A stretch of 64,000 nucleotides of DNA from JAPPLB01 sp965218555 (GCA_965218555.1 OZ244625.1:5642001-5706000), one strand, 5' to 3'; counted from the stretch's first letter, positions 13,771 to 23,102 are shown. Notes: a model not told the origin generated them from the letters alone. Program-made: numbers and translations.

Positions 13771-16700
13771 TTACTCCGAGTTCTCCGTTGACAACTCCGC
13801 CTGTCGCAAGACGAGTTGCGTCGCGTCTTCGGCCAGATCCGGAGGGTAGCCGTACTTTGCCAGCAACCGGCGAACATTGCGCCGCAGGCTCGCCCGTACC
13901 GACTCACGCTGGGTCCAGTCGAGCTTGGGCATGTTCTTGACCATTTCGGTCAGTTTCCGGGCCATGAGACGCAGCGTATCGCTCTGCATCGCTTCTCTGG
14001 CTGACCTGTTCTCCGCCAGGGCGTCGTAGAAGGCAGTTTCCTCTCCGCTCAGGCCGAGTTCTTCGCCGTGCCGCTGCGCGTCTCGCAGGCTCTTCGCCAA
14101 GTCGATCAGCTGCGAGATCATCTCGGCGGTGGTGATCGTCCTGTTCGTATAGCGCAGCATCGCGTCTTCGAGCGCCTCGCGAAACTTGCGGCTCTGGACA
14201 ATGTTCGTGCGCTCGGTGATGCGAATCTGGTCATTGAGCAGCTTGCGCAGCGTCTCCAAGGCCAGGTTCTTCTGCTCCAGCGCCGCCACCCAACCGAGGA
14301 ACTCATCGCTAAGGATGTCGAGGCGGGCGTCCGACAGCCCCGCGACGGCGAACAGGTCGATCACTTCGTCGGCATCGATCGCGCCGCCGATCACTTGGCG
14401 CACGGCGGCGTCGATGTCGCGTTGCCGAGCGTGACCGGCGCCACCGCCGGTATCGTCGGCCAATCGATTACGAATCATCGCCATCACGCGCTGGAAGAAG
14501 GCGAGGTGCGGCGTGATGGCCTCGGTCTCCGGGCGCGGAACCGCCAGCGCGAAGGCCGCCGACAGTTCCTTGACCAGCGTGCGCAGGCGCTTCCAGCCGT
14601 CGTTCTGCCCAAAGACGTGATCGATCGCGCGCAGATACACCAGCAGCACGGCTTGCGGTTTGGCGTCGAGCGCCTGCTCGTAGTCGCAACCGTGGAAGAA
14701 GCCACGTAGTTTCTCGAAGGCCGCCTGCATGGCAGGCACAGCCTCGTTCTGCACCTTCCTGACGGCCTCGCCCGTGCCGCCGGCCTGGGTGTAAGTCGCG
14801 AGCGCATCTGCCAACTGGCCGGCCAGGCCCAGCAGGTCCACGATCAATCCACCGGGCTTGTCGCCGTAGACACGATTCACGCGCGCGATGGCCTGCATCA
14901 GGTTGTGCCCGGCCAGCGGCTTATCCAGATACATGGTGTGCGCCGGTGGGCAGTCGAAGCCGGTCAGCCACATGTCACAGACGATCACCAGGCGCAGGTC
15001 GTCGTGGGGGGCCTTGAAGCGCTCCGCCAGACGCTTGCGGGCGGCCTTGGTGCGCACATGGTTCCTGAGCGGCTCGGGATCTTCGTTGGCGCCGGTCACG
15101 ACCACCTTCATCGCCCCCCGTTCGTCGTCGACGTCGTGCCAGTCCGGGCGCAGCGTACGGATCGCCTCGTAGAGCCGCGCGGCGATGTCGCGGCTCATGG
15201 TCAGCACCATCGCCTTGCCTTCCATCGCGGCGCGGCGCTTCTCCCAGTGCTCGACGATGAACGCCGCTAGGCGTTCGATGCGCTCCTGAGCGCCGACCAG
15301 GGACTCCAGCGGTACGCGAATACTGTCCTCCGCCCCTTCCCCGCCGCGGTCGGCGTTGGCGACGTACTCAACCTCTTTTTCGGCGACGCGCGCGCCCTCT
15401 TCGTCCACCTTCAGTTTGATGATGCGGGATTCGTAGTAGAGCGGCCGGGTGGCGCCGTCCTCGACGGCCTGGCGGATGTCGTAGACGTCCGCGTATTCGC
15501 CGAAGACGTGGATCGTGTTTCTGTCGTCGCGCTCCAGCGGCGTGCCGGTGAAGCCGACGAAGGTGGCGTTCGGCAGCGCCTCGCGCATCCAGCGCGCGCC
15601 GCCCTCGACGAAGCCGTACTGGCTGCGGTGTGCCTCGTCGGCCATAACGACCATGTTCGAGCGCGCCGAGACCACGCCGTGCGCCTCGGCGAACTTCTGG
15701 ATCGTCGTGAACACCACCCCGCCCGCCGCGCGGTCGAGCAGCGCCTTGAGATGTTCCCGGCTCGCGGCCTGGACCGGGTCCTGCCGAAGCAGCGCGCGCC
15801 CGGCGGCGAAGGTGTCGAAGAGCTGATCGTCCAGATCGTTGCGGTCGGTGATCATGACGATCGCCGGGTTGGTCATGCGCGACTCTCGGATCAGCCCCCC
15901 GGCCAACATCAACATGGTCAGCGACTTACCCGAGCCCTGGGTGTGCCAGATCACGCCCCCGCGACCGTCGCCCGGGCCAGACGGCGGCTTGAGACGCGCA
16001 AGCACGCTGGCGCGCGCCTTGCGCACCGCGCGGAACTGGTGGTAGCCCGCGATCTTTTTGGCGATCTCGCCACGCTCGTCCTCCTCGAAGGTGACGCAGG
16101 TCCGCAGGTAGTCGACCAACGTCCGCGGATCGAACAGGCCCCGGATCAGCGCCTCCAGGGTCGGCGCGCCGCCACCCTCACGATCGTCGATCGGGCGCCA
16201 GGGCATGAAGCGGCTGCGCCCGCTGGTGATCGAGCCGACGCGGGTCAGCATGCCGTCCGAGACCACCAGCACCAGGTTCGACACGAACAGGTCGGGGGCG
16301 GTCTGCATGTAGCGGTCGAGCTGGTCGATGGCCACGCCAAGGTTTGCCTGGGTGTCGGTCGGGTCTTTCAGCTCGATCAACGCGACCGGCAGCCCGTTCA
16401 GGAACACTGTCAGGTCCGGGCGGATGATCTTGCCCGACGCTCCGGCGACGCTGAGCTGGCGCAGTACCAGTAGATCGTTCGCGGCCGGGTTGTCGAAATC
16501 GACCAGTCGGGCACGGCCGCCGCGGGTCTCGCCGCTCTTCGCCTCGCGGTACTCGATTTCGGCACCGCCGGTGAGCATTGCGTGGAACCAGCGGTTATTC
16601 TGGATCAGCGTCGGGTGCGGCGGCCGCGAGAGGATGCGCACGACCTCCTCGATGGTGTCGTGCGGCAGATCGGGGTTGAGGCGATGCAGCGCCGAAGCGA

Positions 16701-16842
16701 GACGGCCCTTCAACATGACCTGGGACGCATCGCCGCGCTCGCCAGCGTCGTCAATCTCGACGCCACGCTTGGTCGCAGCGCCGATCGCCCCAAAATAGAC
16801 GGAGGCGACATCCTCGACAAGCTGCTCGGTGGGCGAGGACAT
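13771..16842 (-). CDS. hsdR: Type I restriction enzyme R subunit (HsdR)
   Basis: This is the 1023-residue motor and nuclease subunit of a type I restriction-modification complex. The N-terminal nuclease domain shows LPVALIELKDP, the E-x-K of the PD-(D/E)XK site. The SF2 translocase follows: Walker A QGSGKSLTM (about 303-307), DEAHRS (about 402), VGFTGTPL, and motif VI near MQAIARVNRVYG. The C-terminal helical part binds the methylase core. It cuts DNA lacking the host methylation pattern after ATP-driven translocation. The ATG at 16842 is preferred to a TTG at 16848; the upstream Abi gene stops at 16845, so translation is coupled. It is last in the operon hsdM-hsdS-abi-hsdR and appears intact. 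Confidence 0.95.
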   Translation of the reverse strand: MSSPTEQLVEDVASVYFGAIGAATKRGVEIDDAGERGDASQVMLKGRLASALHRLNPDLPHDTIEEVVRILSRPPHPTLIQNNRWFHAMLTGGAEIEYREAKSGETRGGRARLVDFDNPAANDLLVLRQLSVAGASGKIIRPDLTVFLNGLPVALIELKDPTDTQANLGVAIDQLDRYMQTAPDLFVSNLVLVVSDGMLTRVGSITSGRSRFMPWRPIDDREGGGAPTLEALIRGLFDPRTLVDYLRTCVTFEEDERGEIAKKIAGYHQFRAVRKARASVLARLKPPSGPGDGRGGVIWHTQGSGKSLTMLMLAGGLIRESRMTNPAIVMITDRNDLDDQLFDTFAAGRALLRQDPVQAASREHLKALLDRAAGGVVFTTIQKFAEAHGVVSARSNMVVMADEAHRSQYGFVEGGARWMREALPNATFVGFTGTPLERDDRNTIHVFGEYADVYDIRQAVEDGATRPLYYESRIIKLKVDEEGARVAEKEVEYVANADRGGEGAEDSIRVPLESLVGAQERIERLAAFIVEHWEKRRAAMEGKAMVLTMSRDIAARLYEAIRTLRPDWHDVDDERGAMKVVVTGANEDPEPLRNHVRTKAARKRLAERFKAPHDDLRLVIVCDMWLTGFDCPPAHTMYLDKPLAGHNLMQAIARVNRVYGDKPGGLIVDLLGLAGQLADALATYTQAGGTGEAVRKVQNEAVPAMQAAFEKLRGFFHGCDYEQALDAKPQAVLLVYLRAIDHVFGQNDGWKRLRTLVKELSAAFALAVPRPETEAITPHLAFFQRVMAMIRNRLADDTGGGAGHARQRDIDAAVRQVIGGAIDADEVIDLFAVAGLSDARLDILSDEFLGWVAALEQKNLALETLRKLLNDQIRITERTNIVQSRKFREALEDAMLRYTNRTITTAEMISQLIDLAKSLRDAQRHGEELGLSGEETAFYDALAENRSAREAMQSDTLRLMARKLTEMVKNMPKLDWTQRESVRASLRRNVRRLLAKYGYPPDLAEDATQLVLRQAELSTENSE

Positions 16843-16844
16843 CG

Positions 16845-17582
16845 TCAACCGGCCTCCAGCCCGTCATCACCCGGAGCAATGGGATCGTCACGGTCGTCGA
16901 ATCCGTCCTGTTCGGCGATATGGTCGTTTAGCGCGGCCTTGTACGCCCCCAGATCCCCCTTGAACAGTACTTCACTTGGTCGCAGCCCCAAGTCGCTGAC
17001 TCGGATCGTCTCGTTGTCGTTGTCAAACGCCTCATTGAAGTCGGCGTGATCTTCGTAGTAGATCCGAGCGCCGGGATTCTGCATGAGCGCGTCACGATGG
17101 ATGCGGTAGAGGAACGACACGATGGTGTCCGCCGCCTGCGCGGCGAGCATGGCTTGCCGAAGGCCGAGCCGCGGGGAAAAGTCGTCGCGCCCGTGGGAGG
17201 CCATGCCGTAGCTGTTGCGAAGCTCGCATAGGCCCTGGATGGTCTGGAGCAGGCCCTGAATCGTCTTTTTCAGCGACTCTCGCCCCTTCGCCGAGGCGGC
17301 ATGGTTGCGGGGTAATAGATTCAGGCGATTTGTCGTCTCCTTCAGTAGCTTCTGAGCGTCCCAATTGGGGTTGGCTGACTGGCCGATGTCGGCGAGCACC
17401 GTCTTGCAGACGGATTCGACCAGTGTTTTCGAAAGATCGAAGGCAAAGTCGGGCACGCTCTCCAGCGTGCTCTCGATGGTGTGGATCTGCTGTTCGATCG
17501 CCTCGGCGATGGGACCGTCAAGCAACGCCGCGCGGGCACCGACCATCTGGAAGGGAGCGCGAGCTGTGGATGGCTCAGCCAT
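16845..17582 (-). CDS. Abortive infection family protein (Abi-C-like) inside the hsd operon
   Basis: This 245-residue soluble protein lies between hsdS and hsdR, overlapping the end of hsdS by 8 bp and stopping next to the hsdR start. Its centre matches the Abi C-terminal domain pattern: LVESVCKTVLADIG, a helix with LLKETTNRLNLLP, then LQTIQGLCELRNSYGMASHG, where the R-N...H-G pair is the family signature. Such domains occur in abortive-infection genes that kill or stall infected cells, and stand-alone copies are often found beside restriction systems. The ATG at 17582 is chosen; a longer frame upstream runs antisense-like over hsdS and has no family features. Its mechanism is unknown; co-expression with the restriction complex is inferred from the tight packing. 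Confidence 0.75.
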   Translation of the reverse strand: MAEPSTARAPFQMVGARAALLDGPIAEAIEQQIHTIESTLESVPDFAFDLSKTLVESVCKTVLADIGQSANPNWDAQKLLKETTNRLNLLPRNHAASAKGRESLKKTIQGLLQTIQGLCELRNSYGMASHGRDDFSPRLGLRQAMLAAQAADTIVSFLYRIHRDALMQNPGARIYYEDHADFNEAFDNDNETIRVSDLGLRPSEVLFKGDLGAYKAALNDHIAEQDGFDDRDDPIAPGDDGLEAG

Positions 17583-18888
17583 GAGCGACCTCCACTCGCA
17601 CTTGGCCGCTAAGCAGCGTGGGCAGTAGGTAGTCGCGTACCTCGGCGAGCGTCGCCGATTCAGCGTGATTGGCTGCCGAAAGCGCGAATAGCGGATCTGC
17701 GATATCAGCGAAGCCCTTCCGAACTGGAGATGGGGGCACGATGACCGCTTTGTGAAGCACATCATCGGGACGTACACGCTGATGGCTGTTTGAAGTGCCA
17801 GATGCGCTCTGCGCCAGCTCCTCGCGAAAAGAAGACTGCTGGAACTGGCAGTAGAGGTAGTGCCGGTCGAAAGCTGACCTCGGCACAAACACTAGAAACT
17901 CGGTGGACGCAATCTGCTGTCGCCCACGAAGCGATGGTGGTAGCCAGATCCTTGCAATTCGAGGATTCAACTTGGAGAGCAGAACGCATCCTTCCGCGAC
18001 GAGAAATTTGTTGCTCTTGATTGCCTCGCCAAATTCGACAACAGCGCGCACACCTGCATCGAAGGCGGGAATGCTGAAGTGGTCGAAAACCTCATCGGCA
18101 TGTTCCTGCGGATTAACCTGCACCTTCGAAAGGGTCGCGATGCTCGTTATACCGCCAACTTCCCATCCCTCCGGCACGGGGCCGATCTCGGAATCGACGA
18201 AGCGGATGGGCAGGGCGTCGAAGACGGGCTGGGGCATGGAGGGGAAGGATGCCGCGCCGGCGGCCTTGGCCTTCACCGGCTCGAAGTCCACGAACCATGC
18301 CCGAAAGATCGCACGCGCCAGCCGCTCCAGCGCCCGCGCCGTCCGCCGGTTCTGCTCGATCTTGTCGTCCAGCGCGCCGAGGACACGGGCGATGGCGCGT
18401 TGTTCGGTGATTGCCGGGAGCGTTGTCTCGAACTCGCGAATCCGCCCAGGCGACGTATGGCGCACTGTGGATCCTGAAGCGGTAGCCAAAATGTGGTGCC
18501 TGTAGTCGCTGGCGCGAAGTCGATAGAACAGGAAGCGCTTGTCCGCCTCGGCTCCCTCCTTGATCTCAACCAATCCAATTCGCTGGTTATGCAAGTAGCG
18601 TCTTCCGAGCATCCGCGGAACTAGGGCTGGATAGCCGAGCGTATCGCCAGCCTTACTAAGATCCGTCATCGTGACTACCAGATCGCCCTCTTGCAGGATG
18701 TAGTCATCCGGTACAGGTCCCGCGTAATACTTCGGCTTGTCGGCTAGGAAGCCTCCGCCAATGGCAAAATTGCCAGGCGTCACAAGCACGTCTGGTGTCT
18801 CAGCTTCAGTGAAATACTCACCCTTGAATGCACAGCCGTGTTTCACACGGATGTAACTTCCAAGGGTACGCGGGGCAGCATCATTCAT
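17575..18888 (-). CDS. hsdS: Type I restriction-modification specificity subunit (HsdS)
   Basis: This 437-residue protein has two target-recognition domains and the conserved helical repeats of HsdS. TRD1 starts RTLGSYIRVKHGCAFKG; the central repeat is seen as ARVLGALDDKIEQNRRTARA then LERLARAIFRAWFVDFEPV. TRD2 begins IGPVPEGWEVGGITSIATL, and the C-terminal helix is FADIADPLFALSAANHAES. The subunit reads the bipartite DNA target for both methylation and cleavage. It overlaps hsdM by 8 bp when the ATG at 18888 is used. TRD sequences are unlike each other, as expected for an asymmetric target; the target itself cannot be deduced by eye. Confidence 0.93.
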   Translation of the reverse strand: MNDAAPRTLGSYIRVKHGCAFKGEYFTEAETPDVLVTPGNFAIGGGFLADKPKYYAGPVPDDYILQEGDLVVTMTDLSKAGDTLGYPALVPRMLGRRYLHNQRIGLVEIKEGAEADKRFLFYRLRASDYRHHILATASGSTVRHTSPGRIREFETTLPAITEQRAIARVLGALDDKIEQNRRTARALERLARAIFRAWFVDFEPVKAKAAGAASFPSMPQPVFDALPIRFVDSEIGPVPEGWEVGGITSIATLSKVQVNPQEHADEVFDHFSIPAFDAGVRAVVEFGEAIKSNKFLVAEGCVLLSKLNPRIARIWLPPSLRGRQQIASTEFLVFVPRSAFDRHYLYCQFQQSSFREELAQSASGTSNSHQRVRPDDVLHKAVIVPPSPVRKGFADIADPLFALSAANHAESATLAEVRDYLLPTLLSGQVRVEVAHG

Positions 18889-20563
18889 CGGCTTTGACTC
18901 CCCCAAGTCGATCCCGCACCACCCCCATCAACCGCTCCCCCTCCCCAAAGCACACCTCCAACTCCGCCAGCAGGCGCGGGTACTTCTCCGCGAATGGCTC
19001 GCCATCGTCCTCGACTTCCTCCGCGCCGACGTAGCGACCGGGGGTAAGCACGAAGCCGTGCTTGCCGATGCGAGCGATCGTCTCGGCTTTGCAGAAGCCG
19101 GGGATGTCGCGGTAGGCCCATGCGGCGTGCTGCGCTTCATCCCACCAGTCGGGCGCAGGCTCGCCACGCCACTGGCGGAAGGCGTAGACGATGCGGCCGA
19201 GGTCGGAATCGAAGTTAGGGTCGCCCATGCCGCCGGCCAGCATGCTTTCGCCGTTGTCGCCGCCGGTGAGCACGCGCAGCGTGCGGGTCTGCATCGTGCC
19301 GAGCTTGCGGGCGTCGATGAAGAGCGTCTCGCCCTTGCGGTCACGCCCGCCGTGCTTGAGGTTCCCGCCGGTCTTGCCGCGGGTGAGGAACCAGAGGCAG
19401 GCGGGGATGCCGGTGGTCAGGAAGAGTTGGGCCGGCAGCGCGACGATGCAGTCCAACAGGTCGGCCTCGACGATGCGCTGGCGGATTTCGCCCTCGCCGC
19501 CGGAGCCGGTGGAGAGCGAGCCGTTGGCCATGACGAAGCCGGCGACTCCGCCGCCGTGCCCGTTAGGCGGGGCCAAGTGGTGGATGAAGTGCTGGATCCA
19601 GGCGTAGTTGGCGTTGCCGAGGGGCGGCGTGCCGTAGCGCCAGCGCACATCATCGCCCAGCAGTTTGCCCGACCAGTCGGAGATGTTGAACGGCGGATTG
19701 GCGAGGATGTAGTCAGCCTTGAGGTCGGGGTGCAGGTTGCGCAGGAAGCTGTCGGCGGGCTGCGAACCGAGGTTGGCCTCGATGCCCCGGATGGCCAGGT
19801 TCATATGCGCCAGCCGCCAGGTGGTGGGGTTGGACTCCTGGCCGAAGATCGAGATGTCGGTCTTCTGCCCGCCGTGGGCTTCCACGAAGCGCTCGGACTG
19901 CACGAACATGCCGGCCGAGCCGCAGCAGGGGTCGTAGACGCGGCCCTCGTACGGCTCGAGCATCTCGACCAGCAGCCGCACGATGCAGCGCGGCGTGAAG
20001 AACTCGCCGCCGAGCTTGCCCTCGGCCTGGGCGAACTTGCCGAGGAAGTACTCGTAGACCCGGCCGAGCGTGTCGCGGGCTTTGGCGCGATCGCCCCTGA
20101 AGCCGATATCGGCGATCAGGTCGATCAGCCCCTTCATCTTCTCCGGCGCGATGCCGCGGCGGGCGTAGTCGCGCGGCAGCTTGCTCTTGAGGTTCGGGTT
20201 GTCGCGCTCGACGGCGAGGATGGCGTCATCGATCAGCGTGGCGATGTCGGACCGCGCGGCCTGGTTCTGGAGGTTCTGCCAGCGTGCCTCGGGCGGCACC
20301 CAGAAGACCCGCTCGGCGGTGTACTCGTCGCGGTTCTCCAGCAGGCTTTCGATCTGCGGCCCGCTGATGCCGTCGGCTTCCAGTTCCCCCTTGAGCTCGC
20401 CTCGCCGCGCCTCAAAGGAGTCGGAAATGTACTTCAGGAAGAGCAGGCCGAGGACGACGTGCTTGTACTCGGCAGCGTCGATCTGACCGCGCAGGGCGTC
20501 GGCCGACTTCCAGAGGATTTCGGCGTATGCCAAGTCGGTGGTGGTTACGTCATTGTTCGTCAT
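18881..20563 (-). CDS. hsdM: Type I restriction-modification DNA methyltransferase subunit (HsdM)
   Basis: This 560-residue N6-adenine methyltransferase has a helical N-terminal domain (LWKSADALRGQIDAAEYK, then LGLLFLKYISDSF). The SAM-binding motif I is DPCCGSAGMF (about 211-220), and the catalytic motif IV is NPPF (about 289-292). It methylates host DNA with HsdS and forms the core for HsdR. The ATG at 20563 is used; no good Shine-Dalgarno is visible before it. The end of an IS6 element lies 12 bp upstream, so any native promoter has been displaced or the operon is read from within the element. First gene of hsdM-hsdS-abi-hsdR. Confidence 0.95.
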   Translation of the reverse strand: MTNNDVTTTDLAYAEILWKSADALRGQIDAAEYKHVVLGLLFLKYISDSFEARRGELKGELEADGISGPQIESLLENRDEYTAERVFWVPPEARWQNLQNQAARSDIATLIDDAILAVERDNPNLKSKLPRDYARRGIAPEKMKGLIDLIADIGFRGDRAKARDTLGRVYEYFLGKFAQAEGKLGGEFFTPRCIVRLLVEMLEPYEGRVYDPCCGSAGMFVQSERFVEAHGGQKTDISIFGQESNPTTWRLAHMNLAIRGIEANLGSQPADSFLRNLHPDLKADYILANPPFNISDWSGKLLGDDVRWRYGTPPLGNANYAWIQHFIHHLAPPNGHGGGVAGFVMANGSLSTGSGGEGEIRQRIVEADLLDCIVALPAQLFLTTGIPACLWFLTRGKTGGNLKHGGRDRKGETLFIDARKLGTMQTRTLRVLTGGDNGESMLAGGMGDPNFDSDLGRIVYAFRQWRGEPAPDWWDEAQHAAWAYRDIPGFCKAETIARIGKHGFVLTPGRYVGAEEVEDDGEPFAEKYPRLLAELEVCFGEGERLMGVVRDRLGGVKADE

Positions 20564-20574
20564 GCCGGTTTCAG

Positions 20575-21403
20575 GGATGTGTTGCAACTTTCAAAAAGAA
20601 GCAGGAGAGCGATGGGTCGGGTCGACCGGGCGCCGTCTCATGCAGCCACTTCGAACAGCTTGTTGATGAACTGAATCTGTTGCCGAACATCCGAACCGTT
20701 CACCCGCCTCGCCTGCCCCTTCCGGATCATGTGCATGGCCTCGCATCCTCGGATCGTTCGCCGCGCCGCGTGGAATTCACGAAAGCCCTGCTTGGCCTTC
20801 GCTCGCCGTTTGATCGCTCGATGATCCTGCTCCAGGATGTTGTTCAAGTATTGGATCGGCCGGCGGCGGCAACGGCGCCGCCGGATTCCTTCCTTTTTCA
20901 CTCCTGAAATCGCCGCCCCGTAGAGGCGTGCCGGGTCGGTGTTGATGACGCGGGGCTGAGGATGCGACGGATCAGTCAGCGCCTTACGGAACAGGCGTTT
21001 GGCCGCCGCGGCATCGCGCAAGCCCGAGAGCACGAAGTCGATCGTGGCGCCGGTGGAATCGATGGCTCGGTAGAGGCAGCACCAACGGCCCTTGACACGA
21101 ACGAAGGCCTCGTCGACACGCCAGGACTTATTGGTTGGCTTGAGATGACGGCGCAGCCGCTCCTCCAGTTCGGGAGCGTAGCGCTGGACCCAGCGCCAGA
21201 TTGTCGTGTGGTCCGCTTCCAGGCCGCGCTCGCTGAGCAGCTCTTCGACATCGCGGAACGAGAGCGAGTAGCGAAGGTACCAGCGCACAGCGCAAAGAAT
21301 CAGCTCGGGCTCGGTTTGTCGCCACTTGAAGATCGCCGGTCGGATTGCCTTCTTCATGATCTTCAGGCTACCAGCCGCCGCTGGCCAAAGTTGCAACACA
21401 ACC
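20575..21403 (-). mobile_element. IS6-family insertion sequence, 829 bp
   Basis: Ends are GGATGTGTTGCAACTTT on the left and GGTTGTGTTGCAACTTT (reverse complement) on the right, one mismatch in 17. They fit the GGNNNTGTTGCAA ends known for IS26-type elements. The eight bases outside (GGTTTCAG and TGCCAGGT) do not match, so no target duplication remains. Confidence 0.88.
20638..21357 (-). CDS. IS6 family transposase
   Basis: This 239-residue DDE transposase starts MKKAIRPAIFKWRQTEPELI. It has the IS6 helix-turn-helix (LSFRDVEELLSERGLEADHTTIWRWVQRY), a first catalytic Asp in SWRVDEAFVRVKG, a second in RVINTDPARLYG and the Glu in NILEQDHRAIKRR, the D-D-E spacing of the family. The C-terminal Arg-rich tail is normal. 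IS6 elements move by replicative transposition and by targeted conservative cointegration. The frame is open and complete, so the copy may be active. An ATG at 21441 is in frame but would lie outside the element; the ATG at 21357 gives the standard length. Confidence 0.95.
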   Translation of the reverse strand: MKKAIRPAIFKWRQTEPELILCAVRWYLRYSLSFRDVEELLSERGLEADHTTIWRWVQRYAPELEERLRRHLKPTNKSWRVDEAFVRVKGRWCCLYRAIDSTGATIDFVLSGLRDAAAAKRLFRKALTDPSHPQPRVINTDPARLYGAAISGVKKEGIRRRRCRRRPIQYLNNILEQDHRAIKRRAKAKQGFREFHAARRTIRGCEAMHMIRKGQARRVNGSDVRQQIQFINKLFEVAA

Positions 21404-21656
21404 TGCCAGGTGGATGGTCCGGGCGAATTGCGCCCGGCCATCGACCGTAGTGGCCTGCTTCGGACTCGCCGAACCCGGTGTTAATCGCTCGGACGACCCG
21501 GACGACCCTGTCCGTGGACGGCTCCGGTCGTCCCGTACATTCCGTTTCAGAAAGGGGGTACAACGAAGGAAGCATGGTCAGCCTATTGTCAGCAAGTCTC
21601 TTATTATGAGTAACCCACAAGTAATTCTTGGCCGCTGGAGCAGGAAAGAATTCCCG

Positions 21657-22730
21657 ATGCAGGCAAGGAAGGTCATACGAAGTGTCAGGTGCCTGGTCCC
21701 GCTGGCATGGTTTGCGGCCCTCGCGGCGTGCGGATCGCCCGCTGGAGAGTCTCCATCCGATGGTTTCGTATTCGAGAAAACCAACCGCGTCATTCTGGAA
21801 TTGGGCCCCGCCGGGTCATTCGACGAGACCAACGCAAAGTACCCCTGTGTGCTCAAAGTCGGCGGTGAATGGTGGATGTGGTACAGCGGCCGATCCGCTG
21901 ACAGCTTTACGGGCGAAATCGGCCTCGCCACGTGCTCCGACGGCGTTAACTGGACCAAGACAAATGGTGGAGAGCCGATCTTCCGCCACGGCCCGCCTGG
22001 AGCGCCCGATTCCACGAAAGTCGACCATCCCGCAGTCGTGAGGTTTGACGGCCGCTTCCACATGTGGTTCACGATGGGCGATGAAGACAGCAGCTACACG
22101 ATCGGCTACGCCACAAGCGCCAATGGCATCGACTGGACGCGACGGAACCAAGGCCAACCCGTGCTTGGGGCCGGCGCAAAAGGCAAGTTCGACGAACAAG
22201 TGGTGCTCCATCCCGCTGTGGTCAGGGACAATTCCGGCAAGCTGCATCTGTGGTACATGGGCAACGGGCCGCAACAGGGCTTCCGGCTCGGTTATGCGAC
22301 CAGCAATGACGGTGTCCACTGGACGCGAGAGAACGACGGCAATCCTGTGGTCGAGCCAGAGACGCTCGGTGACGTCACTGAGGAGTATGTGTACAACTGC
22401 ATGGTCCTTCTCGAGGGTGAGACCTTCCACATGTGGTACAGCGCCGGTACGGGCATCCGCTCCGGCGAAGTGGTTCCCCGTGGCAACTGCATCCGTCATG
22501 CCGTGAGCACGGATGGAGTCCATTGGGTGAAAGACCGCGAACCCACTCTGTTCAACGGTCCCCGCGGAAGCATCGATGAGTATGCGGCCTTCGCGCCCTA
22601 CGTGGTGCACCGCGACGATGGGCTATGGATGTATTACTCGACTGGCCACATTGCCGACGCGCCCGAAGGAGAGGATCGGCGGCGCTTTCGAACAAGCTTG
22701 GCGAAGCAAGTCACGGGAAACGAACGTTAG
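21657..22730 (+). CDS. Lipoprotein, five-bladed beta-propeller glycosidase-like (GH43/GH130 type)
   Basis: This 357-residue protein has a lipoprotein signal (LAWFAALAACGSP, Cys at the cleavage site). Five blades each contain a WYSG/WFTMGD/WYMG/WYSAG/YYSTG strand and an IGLATCSDGVNWT-type strand: GLATCSDG, GYATSANG, GYATSNDG, HAVSTDG. This is the pattern of GH43/GH32/GH130-like propellers from soil and marine bacteria. Catalytic acids cannot be assigned with certainty. The GGAAAG before the ATG at 21657 supports that start. The stop codon TAG overlaps the first bases of a MITE-like repeat, so the C-terminus may have been set by insertion. It lies just right of the IS6 element, with about 250 bp between. 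Confidence 0.72.
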   Translation: MQARKVIRSVRCLVPLAWFAALAACGSPAGESPSDGFVFEKTNRVILELGPAGSFDETNAKYPCVLKVGGEWWMWYSGRSADSFTGEIGLATCSDGVNWTKTNGGEPIFRHGPPGAPDSTKVDHPAVVRFDGRFHMWFTMGDEDSSYTIGYATSANGIDWTRRNQGQPVLGAGAKGKFDEQVVLHPAVVRDNSGKLHLWYMGNGPQQGFRLGYATSNDGVHWTRENDGNPVVEPETLGDVTEEYVYNCMVLLEGETFHMWYSAGTGIRSGEVVPRGNCIRHAVSTDGVHWVKDREPTLFNGPRGSIDEYAAFAPYVVHRDDGLWMYYSTGHIADAPEGEDRRRFRTSLAKQVTGNER

Positions 22731-22920
22731 CCTGCATTTCTCACCACCTAACGGTCGAAGCACGCGATAAGACCGCCATGACTTCGCTTTTCCTTCGCAG
22801 CGCTTGCTTGCCGTGCTCGATGTACTGTCAAGTACGCCTGCGCGCGCCAAGCGGCTCGCGCCTCGTCCTGACGGCCCCTCTCACACACTTCGTCTCGCCA
22901 CGTGGTGAGCCATGCAGGCT
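22729..22920. repeat. MITE-like repeat with terminal inverted repeats, copy 1 (192 bp)
   Basis: The left end is AGCCTGCATTTCTCACCA and the right end read in reverse is AGCCTGCATGGCTCACCA. The interior carries a short hairpin (GTACTGTCAAGTAC) and CGCGCGCCAAGCGGCTCGCG. The same unit occurs at 39965-40144 with most bases identical. It codes for nothing. No flanking target repeat is visible. Confidence 0.85.
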
Positions 22921-22961
22921 GGCCTGTTTCGGCCGTCAAGTGGTGAGACAAGCAGTCAGGC
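22921..22961. repeat. Extra inverted end of the MITE-like repeat beside copy 1
   Basis: The reverse complement reads CTCACCACTTGACGGCCGAA, matching the inner left end of the element (CTCACCACCTGACGGTCGAA in copy 2). It suggests a second partial insertion or an element extended by an additional end. Copy 2 lacks it. The rest up to 23102 has no recognisable feature. Confidence 0.55.
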
Positions 22962-23102
22962 AAACCCCGTTGCGGGCGCCGAAGACAGCCGTCCCACACC
23001 ATTTCGGCTCGGCGCTCCAGACGCCTACCTCGCCGCGAGCGGCGCCACGACGAGGCAAAGACGCGCCGCGGGTACAACATCCAGTGTCGCGGCCGAACAG
23101 GT

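Noticed and set aside
19058..20674. Forward open frame of 538 codons across hsdM
   Set aside because: Antisense to hsdM, which has all methyltransferase motifs; the forward translation has none.
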